Source: Paramacrobiotus richtersi
Taxonomy: Eukaryota; Tardigrada; Eutardigrada; Parachela; Macrobiotidae
Length of the DNA stretch: 25,635 nucleotides
NCBI GenBank assembly: GCA_034698045.1
Contig: JAQGAU010000617.1
Coordinates: 1 to 25,635 of the forward strand
Direction: 5' to 3'
Below, piece after piece: positions 1 through 11,813 of the stretch. The translations under genes and the position numbers were made by a program. Within the stretch, counting starts at the first letter, position 1. Each line of letters starts with the position of its first letter. The notes beneath the pieces were generated by a model. That model worked only from the letters and a program-made list of their open reading frames with translations, had not been told where the DNA came from and did no database searches.

Positions 1-133
1 TATGCGTGGATATTTAAGCCGCTATGCAATGCACTGAAATTTATCTTGTTATTCAATAAAGAAAACCAGTTATTACGAGTGTGCGAGTGCTAGCCAAAGC
101 GGAAGTGTCTTACATAAGATAAGACTCTTGTGA
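1..133 (+). repeat. Left copy of the edge inverted repeat (LTR-like or TIR)
   Basis: From base 4 this matches the reverse complement of the last ~125 bases of the window, with about nine mismatches and one 5-base length difference that I can count (roughly 93% identity). It contains a TATA-like TATTTAA at 11-17 and a polyadenylation-type AATAAA at 55-60, a spacing common in the R/U5 region of Ty3/Gypsy LTRs. Similarity stops after CTCTTGTG near 133. The repeat reaches the window edge, so its outer end is unknown and target-site duplications cannot be checked. It may be a Polinton-style terminal inverted repeat, or the ends of two LTRs facing inward. I favour the LTR reading because of the paired promoter and poly(A) signals and because Gypsy relics face inward from both sides. 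Confidence 0.85.
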
Positions 134-496
134 GGTAAAGCGGCATGCTACGGGGAATATTTTCCCATTCTCAAAAATTAATAGTGTAATAATGGTTTCG
201 CGATTCTGTGGAATTGGCAGAATGCGATTGGCCATGTCATGAAGGTCGATAGCAATTCCTCGTGACAAGGCTTAGAAGTGTTAATAGCGAAGAAGGTTAA
301 GATAATAAAACATCGCTATATGGTTCTATACACCATTCTGGATGGAAATATGAGACACAAAATGCACACTAAGCCCACTTCAGCGTAACAGTTGCACCTA
401 CCTGTGTAGTAGTGGTTAATGAACCAAGCAAATTCTGGTAAACGGTTTGATTAAATGAAGAATTTCTCTATCACTGCTATGGAGGATTGAGAACGA
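134..496. other. No gene seen; AT-rich spacer
   Basis: Between the edge repeat and the short tandem repeat I see no coding similarity on either strand, no tRNA-like clover leaf and no inverted repeat of note. If the edge repeat is an LTR, this would be the position of its leader. Confidence 0.5.
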
Positions 497-556
497 CATA
501 CAATTAAGAACTCATACAATTAAGAACTCATACAGTTAACATCTCATGAGAACTCA
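497..556. repeat. 16-bp tandem repeat, about 3.5 copies
   Basis: The unit CATACAATTAAGAACT occurs exactly twice in a row (497-512, 513-528), followed by a diverged third copy (529-544) and part of a fourth (545-556). It lies just upstream of the Merlin relic. It is probably a local slippage product. Confidence 0.85.
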
Positions 557-561
557 TTCAA

Positions 562-1219
562 TTGAGCAAACGGAGTAATAAAAGTGAAACGACAAACTTC
601 GCTTTATATCCAAAGTTGACGTGGTTGCTAGAAAGAAGGAAATATGCTTCGTTAACAGACGGGCAAAATATATTTCGTCTTAAAAGCCAGCCTTTCGCTT
701 TGGGGCAGCCGAATGGACGTTACAATTCTAGATGCGCAAGGACAGAAAGCGATCATTTTTCTGTTAAAAATGATGCGCTGCTTGAAGGCTGTCACTTACT
801 GCCGAACGCGGTGTTCGTGTAATATATGGATTGAGCAAACGGATCGATGCAAACGAATACTTTCTGTGGCAGAATTAACAACCGTCAGATGGCTTTAACA
901 ACTTCGCGAAGTGAGCAAGTACGAGGTGATTAGGGATCCTTAGGGTAACGAGATTGATGGTGCGGGCATGACCTTATAAATATATGAATGAGAAATTTTT
1001 GTTCCAAAGTATCATCGAGGACGGCTAACCATGTATAAAGACTGGGTATTCGGAGGCATTTGTCGTGAAACAAATGAAGTATTTGTGACAACGGTTAAGA
1101 AACACGAAGCTGTAAAAAGTTTCTGGCAGATGTTGAAACCGCAAAAGTGCACGGCAGTCGAAACGGCCATTTTCGAAAGTTTACGCACGGACTGTCGCCC
1201 ACATCTTGTTCTAGACTGA
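562..1219 (+). pseudogene. Merlin (IS1016/ISXO2-like) transposase relic
   Basis: The best stretch is 1,001-1,160: VPKYHRGRLTMYKDWVFGG followed by ICRETNEVFV. This is the start of the ISXO2-like DDE domain, where families read KYNRGR..QWVFGG..R.TG..F. Just upstream, EIDGAGMTL near 950-975 fits the segment holding the first catalytic Asp (usual form VEIDES.F), and TVRWL plus QLREVSKYE near 885-930 fits the helix before it. The first open frame (562-822, TTG start in the track reading) contains GRYNSRCARTESDHFSVKND, resembling the N-terminal zinc-ribbon segment. The relic is interrupted by several stops and frame changes and the C-terminal catalytic residues are not recognisable after ~1,165. 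No Merlin terminal repeats or 8-bp target duplications were found by eye. It is a dead DNA transposon. Confidence 0.72.
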
Positions 1220-2660
1220 AGCTAAACAACAACAAAACTTAATGGCAAGCCTAGGGTGTCAAAAGTAAAACTTGAATTCTAAAAAAGCATGCCGCTTGTT
1301 TCAAGAAGGCCCGTAGTGCCATCGCGACAGTTTCCAGCTGTAAATTGTAACGGTTTGCTGGAGATAGGTTTAGAGTTAACGTACGTTACGATCTGATTGT
1401 TGCTGGCATAAGAGAACGTTAGCGTAAAGTTGACGGAAATGGCTCTCGAATCTGCAACTCCTGTAACAATCTTCTTTGAGATGATATTGCGGAAGATCCC
1501 ACAATCACAGGGTACCCGAGATGCAGGTAATTATGTGCGAGTTAGTTACAGCTGGTAGCAGGTTTTCGCAAAACCAGTACTAAATTCGAAGAAGACTGGT
1601 ATCCCATATCATCGATAGAGGTATCCCGTATCGTCTTACCATCCTAACGTTAGAAGGGTAACTGAAATACTGCCATAGCCCTGGCACAACGATTCCACTA
1701 GCTTCCGGTACACAAAATTGATCATAAAAAATTTGCAATCATTACACATTGCGGTACTCACCAGCTCTGCCGGCTGCCTTTTGTAGTACATTTTGCACAA
1801 GCGTAGCAAATGTATCGACATCCAGAAGAAAGCAGCATTAACCCTGGACACGGTGAAACTACGTTTTAATAGCACCTGTGCTGCTTCTGTCTACACGCCA
1901 AGATGTTCTATAAAGAACGGGTGAATCGGGTGGATCGGGTGAATCTCAATGTTTCGCCACTACCATCCGTGCTGCTGTCGCTTCCGCTGTTCTAAGACTC
2001 GCCTCCAGCAAGGTCCGCGCATATATAGTTTTATTTGTTCGTACTTATTTGATGAAGTACAACTAGTACTGTTCTATAGCACGACACAGGCGTGGACGTG
2101 ACATTACATTTTTTTTTGGACGCGTGACCATCCACTGTTCTTCATTCCTATGGTTGCACTGGAAATAATGGGATCCCCGTCAAAAGAATTATATGAAACT
2201 GGATTGTTTTAACTCAGTTATAATATATGCTGTACTCCCAATCTTCACGGACATACCGCTATGAAGAATCAGTGGTCGGGTCACTTCTCCACAAGCATTT
2301 TCACTTGTTAACTTGCTCAAACGGGGAACTAGTTTTAACAAAATTCAGCTCCTTCAGGAAAGCTGATGATCGTTGGCTTTCGCTTTAAACCTAGTAGAAT
2401 AATACGACCAAATAGTACAGACATTTCCTTCTTGGCTTCTAATATCATCGGCCTCATTATTTCTAGCTCAGTATATTTACACAATTGGTACCTACGCCAT
2501 TCATAAATCCCCAGGCGAGCCATTTGTGGATGTTTGGTTCCGAGTCCGCCCATCCTTTGCTTCAACTGCTTCATATTAGTAACAATTCATATAATTCAAA
2601 TGCTCTTAACATACTGCTGTTGCGTGAGCATTTATTTTCACCATCAGGCGATACTGGAAA
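1220..2660. other. Unassigned stretch
   Basis: No confident protein similarity. Minus-strand open frames at 1,636-1,875 and 2,335-2,574 (79 codons each) have no motif I recognise. A poly-T run near 2,109 and AT-rich DNA follow. Since a Gypsy nucleocapsid motif starts at ~2,679 on the plus strand, part of this stretch may be gag or an LTR too decayed to see. Confidence 0.4.
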
Positions 2661-2669
2661 TGCAGGCAA

Positions 2670-4786
2670 CATATTCGCGTGCTACTGTTCGGCGGCCCCG
2701 GTATAGCCGCCCAGTGTACATCACAATAGCTAGCTGTAGCTATACTGGTCCAACGGCGCGTCGAAATATCAGCAGGACTTACATCCTCAATAAACAACAG
2801 GTTCTGTTTCCTAAAGAACAACCCATACTCCGGATGTAACCTTCGCCAGCGTACATGATGACTCTATTGGACACCGGAAACTTCGTTCCAGCACTGTCTT
2901 GCAAGTTTACTGCCAGCCTAGGTTCACTGGAGCATAGTGTGAAGTCCGTTGCCCTTCGCAAGTGTTCTGTAACCTTGTCGATATGACGGTGGCGATACGA
3001 AAGTAACAGCAATACATGTCGACGCATCGGATTATGCGGTCGGAGAAGTACTGGTTCAGAAATCTCCAGAGGGTGGCACCCGGTAGCATTTTCTTCCAAA
3101 AAACTATCAAAACCAGAACAGAATCTCTCGACAACAGAATGAGACTCCTTAGCTATTTTATGTTCGAAAATGAAATTCAGGCAGTGGGTTTTAGGACGAC
3201 CAGTTACAGTGCTTACCGACCACGCATCTATGCAATGGCTATTTAAGCTAATGCACAGAAAACGCGAAACTCCAACGTTCGTCCCAGAGACTATCAGAAT
3301 TTGACTTAACCTTAATTCACCGAGCCGGGACAGATAATCAGGATGCGGGCGTTATCTCGCAACCCGCCCCCAAAGGATCATCCCGAACCACAGTATAATA
3401 TCCGGTCACTGGATGTACGCCGTGAACACATCGAGGATCCGTTTAGTTAGCCTTTAACTAACTACCTTGAAGGAGTGGAAAATACCCCTTCCACTAGATT
3501 AAAAACCTTTTCCAGAGACTTCTCAAAAGACAAAGGTCTTCTTTTTGATAACTCCGAACTAAATGGACAGAAATGGGACACGGCTGTCCTACCGAAAACA
3601 ATGTGGCTCGATGTGGTGCAATCGGTGTACGACCACAAAGCTGGTCTAGCATATCTGGGATTCACCAAATGTTTATATGTAATAACAAGGAGGTTTTATT
3701 TCACATGAATGGCAAAATATATTCGTTATTTATATTGCGAGTTGCGCAGTATGCCAAACCCGCAATCTGGTCAGGCATACCGCAGGTATTTTACACAGGA
3801 TGCCTGTACCGAAATGGGTAATGACACACCTGATAATGGATACAGTCGGGCTGCTGCCCAAATCAAATGGATGCAAGTACAACTTAACATACTAAACTTG
3901 TATTTGCGAGCTGCGCTCGTTTGTAGTGGCGAAAGCAGTGAGAAACCACACTGCCCCAACTGTAGCAAGATTCCTATTATATGATGCCTGCCTACGCTAC
4001 GGATTTCCGTTACAACCGAGGAGGTATAGCTGTACGGAATTTGTGAATGCTGTAATAAAAGAAATGACGCGTCTGGTTGATATCAAGCACGTCACATCTA
4101 CATCATTTAGACCTCAAGTACCGGGTACACTTGAAAGACAACATCAGCCAATAGCAGCATCTATTTCAAGATTTTGCGCTGAGAACCAGAGAAACCGGTC
4201 GCGGTGTCTCCCTTGGGTAATCTTCGCGATAAATGCGGCTCCCAGCGCCACGACTGGAATTGGTCCATACAAAGTAGCGCATGGAGTGGACTGTCTCTTC
4301 TTTGATTCCGATCTACCCATCAAGTTGACTACCATAGCATAGCGAATGGCTTATTTTTGAGCTTTTGCAGCAGGCGGTTTGAATACTGCTTTTATCACTG
4401 AGTTATCGTCAGCAAACGATGTAAATGACTGCTTTACTTACAACTGGGGCATGACAATGTGCGATCCGGAATGGTGGCGACCGAGATTGGGAGATATCCA
4501 GCAGGAATCACGACGACAACAGTATCCTACAACAGCCCAGTCACAACTTACCAATGTCATAGTAGCTCTCAGGAAAAATCGTAAGATTCTTTCTGAAACC
4601 AACGAAGGTACCAATGGTCAAATCGAGCGGGAGCAAGGAAATGCTCTGCGCGATAACCACCCCACTTTCGCGATCCCCAACTCATCCGGGAGCGACGACA
4701 CCTACGATCTCGCTTACGACGCCTTCGTGAAGGTTCTTAATACGAGGATAAAGGTGAGCGGACCGCGTAGGACACCACCGATATGA
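2670..4786 (+). pseudogene. Ty3/Gypsy retrotransposon relic A (gag NC, protease, RNase H, integrase)
   Basis: Parts in plus-strand order are a CCHC zinc-knuckle-like segment at ~2,679-2,717; an aspartic-protease-like LLDTG at ~2,860; RNase H at ~2,985-3,275 (VDASDYAVGEVLVQ, then VLTDHASMQWLFKL); the integrase zinc-binding segment at ~3,600-3,740 (LGFTKCLYVITRRFYF, then MAKYIRYL); and the integrase core at 3,926-4,342 (EFVNAVIKEMTRL, then PWVIFAINAAPS). An open frame to 4,786 (135 codons) may be the polyprotein tail. The order matches Ty3/Gypsy pol, although I could not recognise a reverse transcriptase in this copy. It is a fossil with many breaks (ten or more). No flanking direct LTR pair was found. 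Clade is uncertain; the integrase resembles those of arthropod Gypsy elements. Confidence 0.85.
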
Positions 4787-6890
4787 GCATCTTCCTCGTG
4801 GGGATGCGCAACAGTATACAGTTAGATTAATAGAATTGTTTCAGATACGCTGTGAAGCTTGTTCCTGTTTCGAGTGAATTGCCATGAGCAACAATACGCT
4901 GAGCCAGCGTTGGTCCATAGTCGTTCTTTATTATTCCTTCATACTTTTCAGTATAGGGAAACCAGGTTCGTTCGAAACATCATTTAATGGCACGATCAGC
5001 GGAATTTTCCAAGGTCTGCGAACATTTGGCGATGTTTCCGGTGGACAATTCTTTAAACCAGACATAAGTGTGGTAGACGGAGGTGGCTCCACTATAGCAT
5101 ACCGTTTCCAAATTTATCTCCAAATTGGGAGTTCGTTCTCGAACTGGCTGCTATCAGGAAGACGTGATGCGTAAAAACTAAGCGCTCTTTGAAACGATGC
5201 ACCAACATTATTTGGTCGGCAGACAAGTCTAGGTGAAATAGGATCTGTAAGACTTGCGTTATACGGTTTGCGAGTGCGTACAGAAAGCGCATTCAAATTT
5301 TTGTCCAAAAAGGGACCGGCAACATATAGGGCGCATTGGGCGTGCCTGAGCACTGTCGAATTGTCACGGTCTCCAAACCTACTGTCTTAGGACTCGAGCG
5401 TACTGGATGCATTCGCTCCGTGTGTTTCTGGGGCTAGCTGGACCGGTGACCGCTCTTCCGTCCTGCTGATGGTGGCCTGGTAGGCCGCAGGGCGCTGGTC
5501 ACAAAACCCACTCCATCCGTCCAGGCTCGCGAACGATATAACAAGTGTAATTCCTCACCCCCTGCACTGAGGCCGTGATCCTCGTATTTTGCCGGTTTGG
5601 CCACAGATACGTTGGCCTGGTCGGCTAGAGCTGTAGTAATACAGTCTAACGCTTTAAACGTATAATAATTGGAACACTTGCTTTTCATGGTGGCCTGCAG
5701 ACCATTTCGCAACGCATCGCGGTAGCTAACTCGTTCTTTCATATCCAAAAGAGGGCCGTGAAAAGATGGACATTCCGAAACTATATGATCGGAAATACAA
5801 TACCTGTTTACAGAGCAATCACACTGCTTGCAACATATATTCATTTCGCGAGCACAGCAGAAATTCTAGACATACGTATTGGCTACATGCACGTTTGGTG
5901 ACGTTTTGACCTGATATGGTGTACGTGGAGAACAGTGAAGTGGGACCAATAGGCATACATTGCAAATGGAAGAATATTGATATTGGGGATTCATTCTTCG
6001 CGCGGATTTGCCGAAGCCTATTTACGGACGTAAGTAGCGCGTCAGTCACTGGTACCTGCTTCCGGCTTATCGGTTTCGTGTTAAATAGAAAGACCTTTTT
6101 AAAACTACAAAAATCATTACAGGCATCGCAAAAATGCGTTCCACAAAAGGGTTCGTCCTACCGAAATTGGTGTTTCCGCTTCGGGACGTGGAGTAAGAAT
6201 AGCCTACTTCCTTCCCGGAAAATGATCAAGGGCCCGGTTGTCCAGGTATATTTAGTGACGCTCCGTAAAGGCATTCGCCTGTTCCGTAATAACAGCTATT
6301 GTTGGGTATTTTAACTGACAACTTCAGTGGTGAGGTGTTCGTCGCGAGCAAGCTACTGGTGCTTTCCATCACCGATAAATTGTTGACAATATTTCGACAC
6401 TGAAATACGCCTCTACAAAGGTGTTTCCAGATGATATGCTACCGAAGTAAAGCCCTCTAACTCAACCGTTTATCTGCGAAGTGGCGGGCAGGCGAAAGGC
6501 CTCAGCCGAATTACTGTTCATAAGCGCAAAAAGGTCAACATGTCATTTCTAAGGTCATATGTTAACACGTGTAAAGGTTTCTGGCAGGTTGCACCTGGTA
6601 GGGGGTGACAAAGAGCTTCCCATAACGTAAGCCGTATTGCCGCGGACATAGCGGGACGTTGACGAGGTGCACCGGTGGACCGCGAGCTAAACCTTCAGAT
6701 CGATCTTCCAGTGCAAGCTTTGGGTACGCTTACCATGCCTTGCGAGCTGCAAATGGGTAACCAGGTCCTCAAATCAATAGAGTAGGGTAATCTCACACTG
6801 TTGCGCGAAATCTAATTAGCTTGACACAACCCGAATCTGTGGTGAAGGAAAAACAGTTTAGATCGTTCAAACCAACCTTTACATTAGCAA
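4787..6890. other. Unassigned stretch with three unexplained open frames
   Basis: Open frames here are 4,884-5,174 (+, 96 codons, hydrophobic N-terminal segment resembling a signal peptide), 5,434-5,844 (-, 136 codons, cysteine-rich start CCKQCDCSVNRYC) and 5,916-6,314 (+, 132 codons). None shows a family signature I trust. On the minus strand around 6,770-6,600 a short piece vaguely resembles the basic, leucine-rich part of a Gypsy gag, but this is too weak to call. The surroundings make decayed retroelement sequence the default explanation. Confidence 0.4.
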
Positions 6891-6939
6891 ACATAACGCA
6901 AGAGTACGCGCCAATAAATCCCGTTCCGGTGCTGGTTTT

Positions 6940-7475
6940 TCATGTCACTTTAACGCGAATTAAATCTGGGCATACTTGTATGCCTTCTTCTGAGACGATG
7001 TGACCGAGAAACTCGATCATTGTCATTGTCATACCAATTTCGCATATATTTGGCTGTAATGTAAATCCAGCCTTTGCGAGGCATTGTAAATCTGCTGTGA
7101 AATTTTCAATAAATTTTCTCATGTTTTACCGTATATAATTACATCAGCCAGGTTAGCTAACATCGCTCTACCCCTGCGACGCCACGTCGCGGCATCCATA
7201 AAACCCTGGTAAGTAGCGGGTCCGTCACAAACACCAAACGGCATTCGTTAGAACTCGTAGTGACATTCTTGCGTGGAAAACGCGGTTTTTGGGATCGACG
7301 TCTGTACGACAGGTAATTGCCAGAATCCGCTGAAACAATCTAGCTTTGTGAAGAATGTGCATCCGGCTGCTGCATCAAGTAGCTCATCCTAAATCCGCAA
7401 TAGGTAACTATTCTTGCGACTTACGTTATTTAGTTTGATATAATTTACGCAAAAGCCGGTACAAAAATACCTTTG
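6940..7475 (-). pseudogene. Ty3/Gypsy reverse-transcriptase relic E
   Basis: Read from 7,475 leftward. The palm segment shows CTFFTKLDCFSGFWQLPV (around 7,330-7,385), the standard Gypsy RT motif around the first catalytic Asp, then MPFGVCDGPATYQGFMDA (around 7,195-7,250), then EFLGHIVSEEGIQVCPD near 6,965-7,015, the RT thumb/connection motif. Order and spacing fit a normal Gypsy RT. It is broken in several places. A different RT relic (F) lies just upstream on the same strand and repeats the same domain section, so the two are separate insertions or copies rather than one gene. Confidence 0.87.
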
Positions 7476-8049
7476 TTACAGAGGTTCAGTTATTCAGCGT
7501 TAACAAGGCGGTCGTATTTCCCAAGCTCATCAGATTTCGATCTCGGTTGAAGTTCCACAACCGGCACGAATGTACAAGCCGTACCAGTGTTGACCTGGCC
7601 CAGCACTGACCACTATATTGTATATTGGACAAACGGTACAAACAGTGGATAAAAAATAATGCACTAGATCCAGAGCATTGTATCGCATATTCACTTGACA
7701 GCGGGACGGAAATCATGTTATTATCAATAGACGGCATTCAACCTGACTCCAACAGCATTTGATCGCAATTATTTTTAAGCAGATCAGTGCGCTGAGCGCA
7801 CTGATTCTGGACACGAGAAAGTTGACCTGTTTTGAGACAACGCTCTCCGCGCCAACTAGATGGTAGATTTGCTGACTTACTGTAAAATCTCACGATATTT
7901 TCTTGTTCGCATACAAAAGGAATCAGTCATACGGAATGATTACCGTATCCAGACGGCAAACGTTTTGCACGTGTAAGAGTTTAAAACTTCTGCGCAAGTC
8001 CATATTCTTAAATAACTGAACTAAGCATGTATTTAGTTATAGGCACAGC
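7476..8049. other. Spacer between two RT relics
   Basis: A minus-strand open frame at 7,486-7,737 (83 codons) lies directly upstream of RT relic E and could hold the segment between protease and RT, but I cannot match it. Around 7,790 a short self-complementary motif (CAGTGCGCTGAGCGCACTG) forms a perfect small hairpin. Nothing else is recognised. Confidence 0.35.
7787..7805. repeat. Short perfect hairpin
   Basis: CAGTGCGCTGAGCGCACTG has two 9-base arms around a central base, or about 8 pairs with a 3-base loop. It lies in unassigned DNA between two RT relics. Its function is unknown and it may be a chance palindrome or the terminus of a small element. Confidence 0.55.
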
Positions 8050-8400
8050 TTGTGAACACATTGCAATGGCGTTTTTTTACTGATCAACTTCTGGAAAGGC
8101 TAGGAATTGTCTATGAAAACTTAGGCCATTCCAAAGTTCTCTGCGTGAGATCCATTGCGCGCGGGAACGCGGCTGGTTCCGTTTTAATACCAAAAGGCAA
8201 TACACGAAAGGGAAAGGCGAATCACTGGAGAACGATTGTTGCCTAGCAGATTCCTTAAATTTGATCTGCCAAATTTACTTTTTAAATCGATATTAGAAAA
8301 ATACTTAGCTTTCTGCTGTGCGTGCAGAATATAGCTGACCCTGGGTCCCTTACAAACCTCATTAGATGTTGTTCCACAACTCATTTTTCCCGGCGGAGGC
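8050..8400 (-). pseudogene. Ty3/Gypsy reverse-transcriptase relic F
   Basis: Read from 8,400 leftward, the open frame 8,384-8,184 holds KAKYFSNIDLKSKFG, matching the Gypsy RT motif YFS.LDLKSG. Further on, another frame reads FRVLPFGIKTEPAAFPRAMD (~8,150-8,210), matching F..LPFGL..AP..FQ..M. Both are core palm-domain motifs in the right order. It is a fragmentary fossil with several breaks. It differs clearly in sequence from relic E and relic G, so it belongs to another Gypsy lineage. Confidence 0.82.
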
Positions 8401-8519
8401 TAATCGTGTCTGCAACAAAAGTATCCATCACCTCGTACAACTCCTCTGCCGGTTCCGATCCCGACAGACTGACCTGGGCTGCTACCTTGTTGTCGAGGCA
8501 TTTCTGGCTCGCACCGAGT

Positions 8520-8804
8520 GTCTATTTGACTTATTCTATCGCCTACGTAACTGCCCATAGAAAGCGCGTTAAAGTTGGCTACATCGATTGCTTCGAGCTT
8601 ATACCAAACGTTGTGATCTTTAATGTACAACAATGCAGACAGTACAGTGCATATGTCGCCTTACGCTGATTATTTAGTTCTGCCATCGCCATACATGGAA
8701 GCCGACCCGTATACCGGCAAACGTGCTGAAACTTGCAAACAGGTTCGGATAAATTATGCTGATAGTCGATCTTTACACGCCTTGGCACATTTGTATTGTT
8801 GGCT
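8520..8804. repeat. Direct repeat DR1, copy 1
   Basis: It matches 11,814-12,100 in the same orientation over about 270 bases, roughly four bases in five by eye, with few length changes. Shared blocks include CTTATACCAAAC.TTGTGATC, TACAACAATGCAGA, and AAATTATGCTGATAGTCGATCT. On the minus strand both copies keep partly similar translations (VGDR.SQ.D, DH.VWYK, CMAM.ELNN), so the unit may come from a coding region, but I do not recognise the protein. It lies immediately upstream of RT relic F on that strand. Confidence 0.85.
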
Positions 8805-11800
8805 AATAATTCGAGCAATACAAATAAACATCAGGATTACGGGCACATTTGCCCCATTTTACTCCGGGACCGACGAATGCCCTGATCAATTTCGTCTGAA
8901 CTGGGTGCTTTCAAGCGCAATGCTGCGAATAAAAGATATGGCAATCCATAAAGATAACCTGGAAAGGCTGGTCGATGAAACTCAGCGAGAGATTTGCGGC
9001 AGATTCGAGCCGCATTAAGGGAGGGCGCCTTTCTGGAGTGGCCTCAACAGACCTTAGGGAAATGCTGCACGAGTATGTTGTGTCACGAGGATTTCAGTTT
9101 CTAGATTTGCCAACAGTTAAGGCTATCTGTTTTCAGCTGCCTAATTGCTCAAACGTGCTCACTCACCTTTTGACGAACGTTATTTGTTAATTCGTTCGAA
9201 CATTGCCCACCGCTGCATCTCGTCAATTTCGACCGGTTGAATCGTGCTTTCTTAAAATCGGCCGGAACGGACCAGTCGATCGTGCACGAGCAGATTGCGA
9301 AATTGCGCTGGACTAAGACACGTTAGTCATAGTTGTCAGAAAGAAAAAATTTGTGATAGCACACCGCAGCCAATAAAAATAGTAAAAAATGTGAAATAAA
9401 AATGCGTTGCCGTGTTTATTGCGTATGAGAGTACCGGAAGCACGCGCTAGGTTGAGTAATTTTGCACTTAAATTTTCAGTAAAATCTACGCTCAGGTAAT
9501 TAGTGGCGAATTTAAGTTAAATCCAGGTGCTTGTCGTCAAGCGAACGCTTGCGAAAACCGCCAAAAGGCCAGGCCGGGCTCCTGCGTTCCTTTACAGAAC
9601 CGTGCTCGATGATTTCGCATATACGGCATTTGGTGATCGACTGGAGCGCTTTCGCAGTGCGCTTACAGACGTCGGGCACCATGTCAACGACGACAACACG
9701 TCCGATTCCAATATCTGCATGAAACAGCCGTAAAGGAACCGGTCTGTCAGAAACGTACGTGATTCCATGTTTCAAATTCCTGAACGAGTATGGTGAACAG
9801 TTATCCTTGGGGGGAGGGCTTTCGTAAACTTATAACTCAAAGATCTGTAGTAACACCACAGTCGGGTAGCGAAACACACGTATTTGCCCACAAACAGCAG
9901 AAAAAAGAGTAAGTTTGCGTTTGAAATGTCGCGACTTTTGAATTTAGCCAGTCTGTAGTGTCGCCAACACAGCGTCCTGAGGAGACGCCATCCAGGGTGC
10001 TTGATACAGTCGTTATTACTAACCCCACCCCAAGGAGACTAGACAGAATGTCATTTCGAGCGGGACGTTACGCCGAGTATGTTATTTTCTCGCTCGAAAG
10101 AGCTGGTTAGCTACTGTCTTCCCTCATGGCGTACAACAAAGAACCTAGATCACCATATTTACGAAACACCTTCGCCTCTGCTCTTCAAGAGCCATTACTA
10201 CCAATGGCTTTACAGGTCGCCTTCTTCAACAGCTTCTGGTACATGTGCACTCATTGGCTCCCTATTGTAAGAATCAGTAACAGAAACTGGACACTACTTC
10301 TTTGCTGGTTACATATACTAGCCGGAAAATATCTCTCGGAAAACCAAAATTACCTTTTAGCATGAGCACGTGTTTTTGCCGGTCACCGGAATTAGGCGGA
10401 AAGGGAACTGACGACGGGTCGCCAACCCAAGTATAACTGTAGGTTTTTTACTGTTCCATACTGTGTAGTTGATACGCGTGTGTAGCTCTAGAACATAAAT
10501 AATTCCTGTCAACCAAGTGTTCCCTGGAATTAGCTTTACATTATATGTCCACGGGGTAGCGGAACAGAGCATGTATCAAGTTGAAGGTTTGACTGCGGCG
10601 AAACTAGCTTCGACACCGTTATAACTTTTTACTCGAAATTAAAGGTTCAAAAAATTCGACTAATCAAAAAATAAATTCGTTTTCTGATCTTGGCGCTGGT
10701 TGTCGCGATCCACGAATTATTGTGCCCTTCGAGCCGCAGCTTGGTGTATTTAACAGTGGAAATGTACAAGACAATTTACCAGATCCTGCTGCTTTTTGTT
10801 ATTTTCGTTTTGGTTGGCGATTCCCTGCAATATCAACGTTCTTCGGGGCTTCAATTTCCGTTTAACAGGTTCGCGCGCGCCGGAGATTCACCCCGTATGA
10901 AAACCAAAGTGTCTCGGACTCACAGTACGTGTCACAGTATTGTGATAGACGTGTCCAAAGCGTCCTATTAAAATTTTTTTCTAAATCGCGTGGCACTATA
11001 AAACGTGACCTTTCTATACAGGCGCATGTTATTTATGTATGCACCTGCACATGATGCACCTTTCGAGACTTAAATAAGTCAGAACAGGCAAAATAGGTAC
11101 ATGTTTCAAGTCTAATTAGGCATTTGAATGCTCCCTTAAATCGGTGATAAGTGGAGTTTCTGACTTAGTCAGGAGCCCACGGGATTGTGTTTGCTGGTGC
11201 GCTACTCAAGCCTTCTCAAATTATTGTACCAATTTCTGAAGTTGTTGTGGAGCTATACGCGCTAAGGCGATGGACAGCCCCTGAAAGGTTACCGCCGGTA
11301 GAACTTTAATTAATCCCTGCAGTTTAAGTGGTGTTATGGTGCCCGTTGCGCTGGCCGTTTCATAGAAAACAAAGATACTGCTGCAGTGCCTCCCCTTTTC
11401 CCAAACTAAGCGATCCAAGGCCACTGGGATATTGCATCATGCGACTGATAACGTATAATCTGTCTGACACGATAACGCTACAGCTTTGGCAAACGGGAAA
11501 ACGGGAACTCACTGTTTCTCGGTAACAGAATGCTGAAAATCTGGCTGCGAAGCGGCACATCGAAACGATGAAGAATCCTGAACCGCATCCGACGGGCACT
11601 GTCTGTAGTTTCAACTCCTGCGGGCAATCGTAATTCTGTTAGCAGTAGTAGATCGATAAATATTGATAACATAACAATTTTTTGTGTAACAAGTAAAAGA
11701 TCAGTTAATTACGATTGTGATGGAGCTGTAATCCGAGGTAATACTATCTCAAGCCGGTGAAACCTTAGAATGGCGATCCATATCGCTAGCTATTAGAATT

Positions 11801-11813
11801 TTTCGGAACGATC
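8805..11813. other. Unassigned 3-kb stretch with small open frames
   Basis: Plus-strand open frames at 8,623-9,018 (131 codons), 8,975-9,190, 10,126-10,365 and 10,690-10,971, and minus-strand frames at 9,512-9,775, 10,357-10,572, 11,221-11,424 and 11,360-11,614, were read through without a match I trust. The plus frame ending at 9,190 (leucine/valine-rich, LREMLHEYVVSRGFQFLDL) looks protein-like but is unassigned. The default view is eroded transposon DNA of unknown family. Confidence 0.35.
10762..10971 (+). other. Small open frame with signal-peptide-like start (unassigned)
   Basis: Starting at the internal ATG at 10,762 the frame reads MYKTIYQILLLFVIFVLVGD, a short charged start followed by a 14-residue hydrophobic core and a small-residue exit, which is what a secretory signal peptide looks like. 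The rest (about 50 residues) is basic and of no known family. The stop is followed by an A/T run. There is no visible splice structure and the context is transposon debris, so chance is likely; a small secreted peptide exon cannot be excluded. Confidence 0.2.

Noticed and set aside
1031-1219. Bacterial ISXO2/IS1595 insertion sequence (contamination)
   Set aside because: All surrounding elements are eukaryotic and the relic is as eroded as they are; Merlin is the eukaryotic member of this superfamily.
4884-5174. Envelope gene of Gypsy relic A
   Set aside because: Only a hydrophobic start follows the integrase; no cleavage site, fusion peptide or transmembrane end was found.
6600-6770. Gypsy gag fragment on the minus strand
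   Set aside because: Only a loose pattern of basic and leucine residues; it also lies in the wrong order relative to the RT relic upstream.
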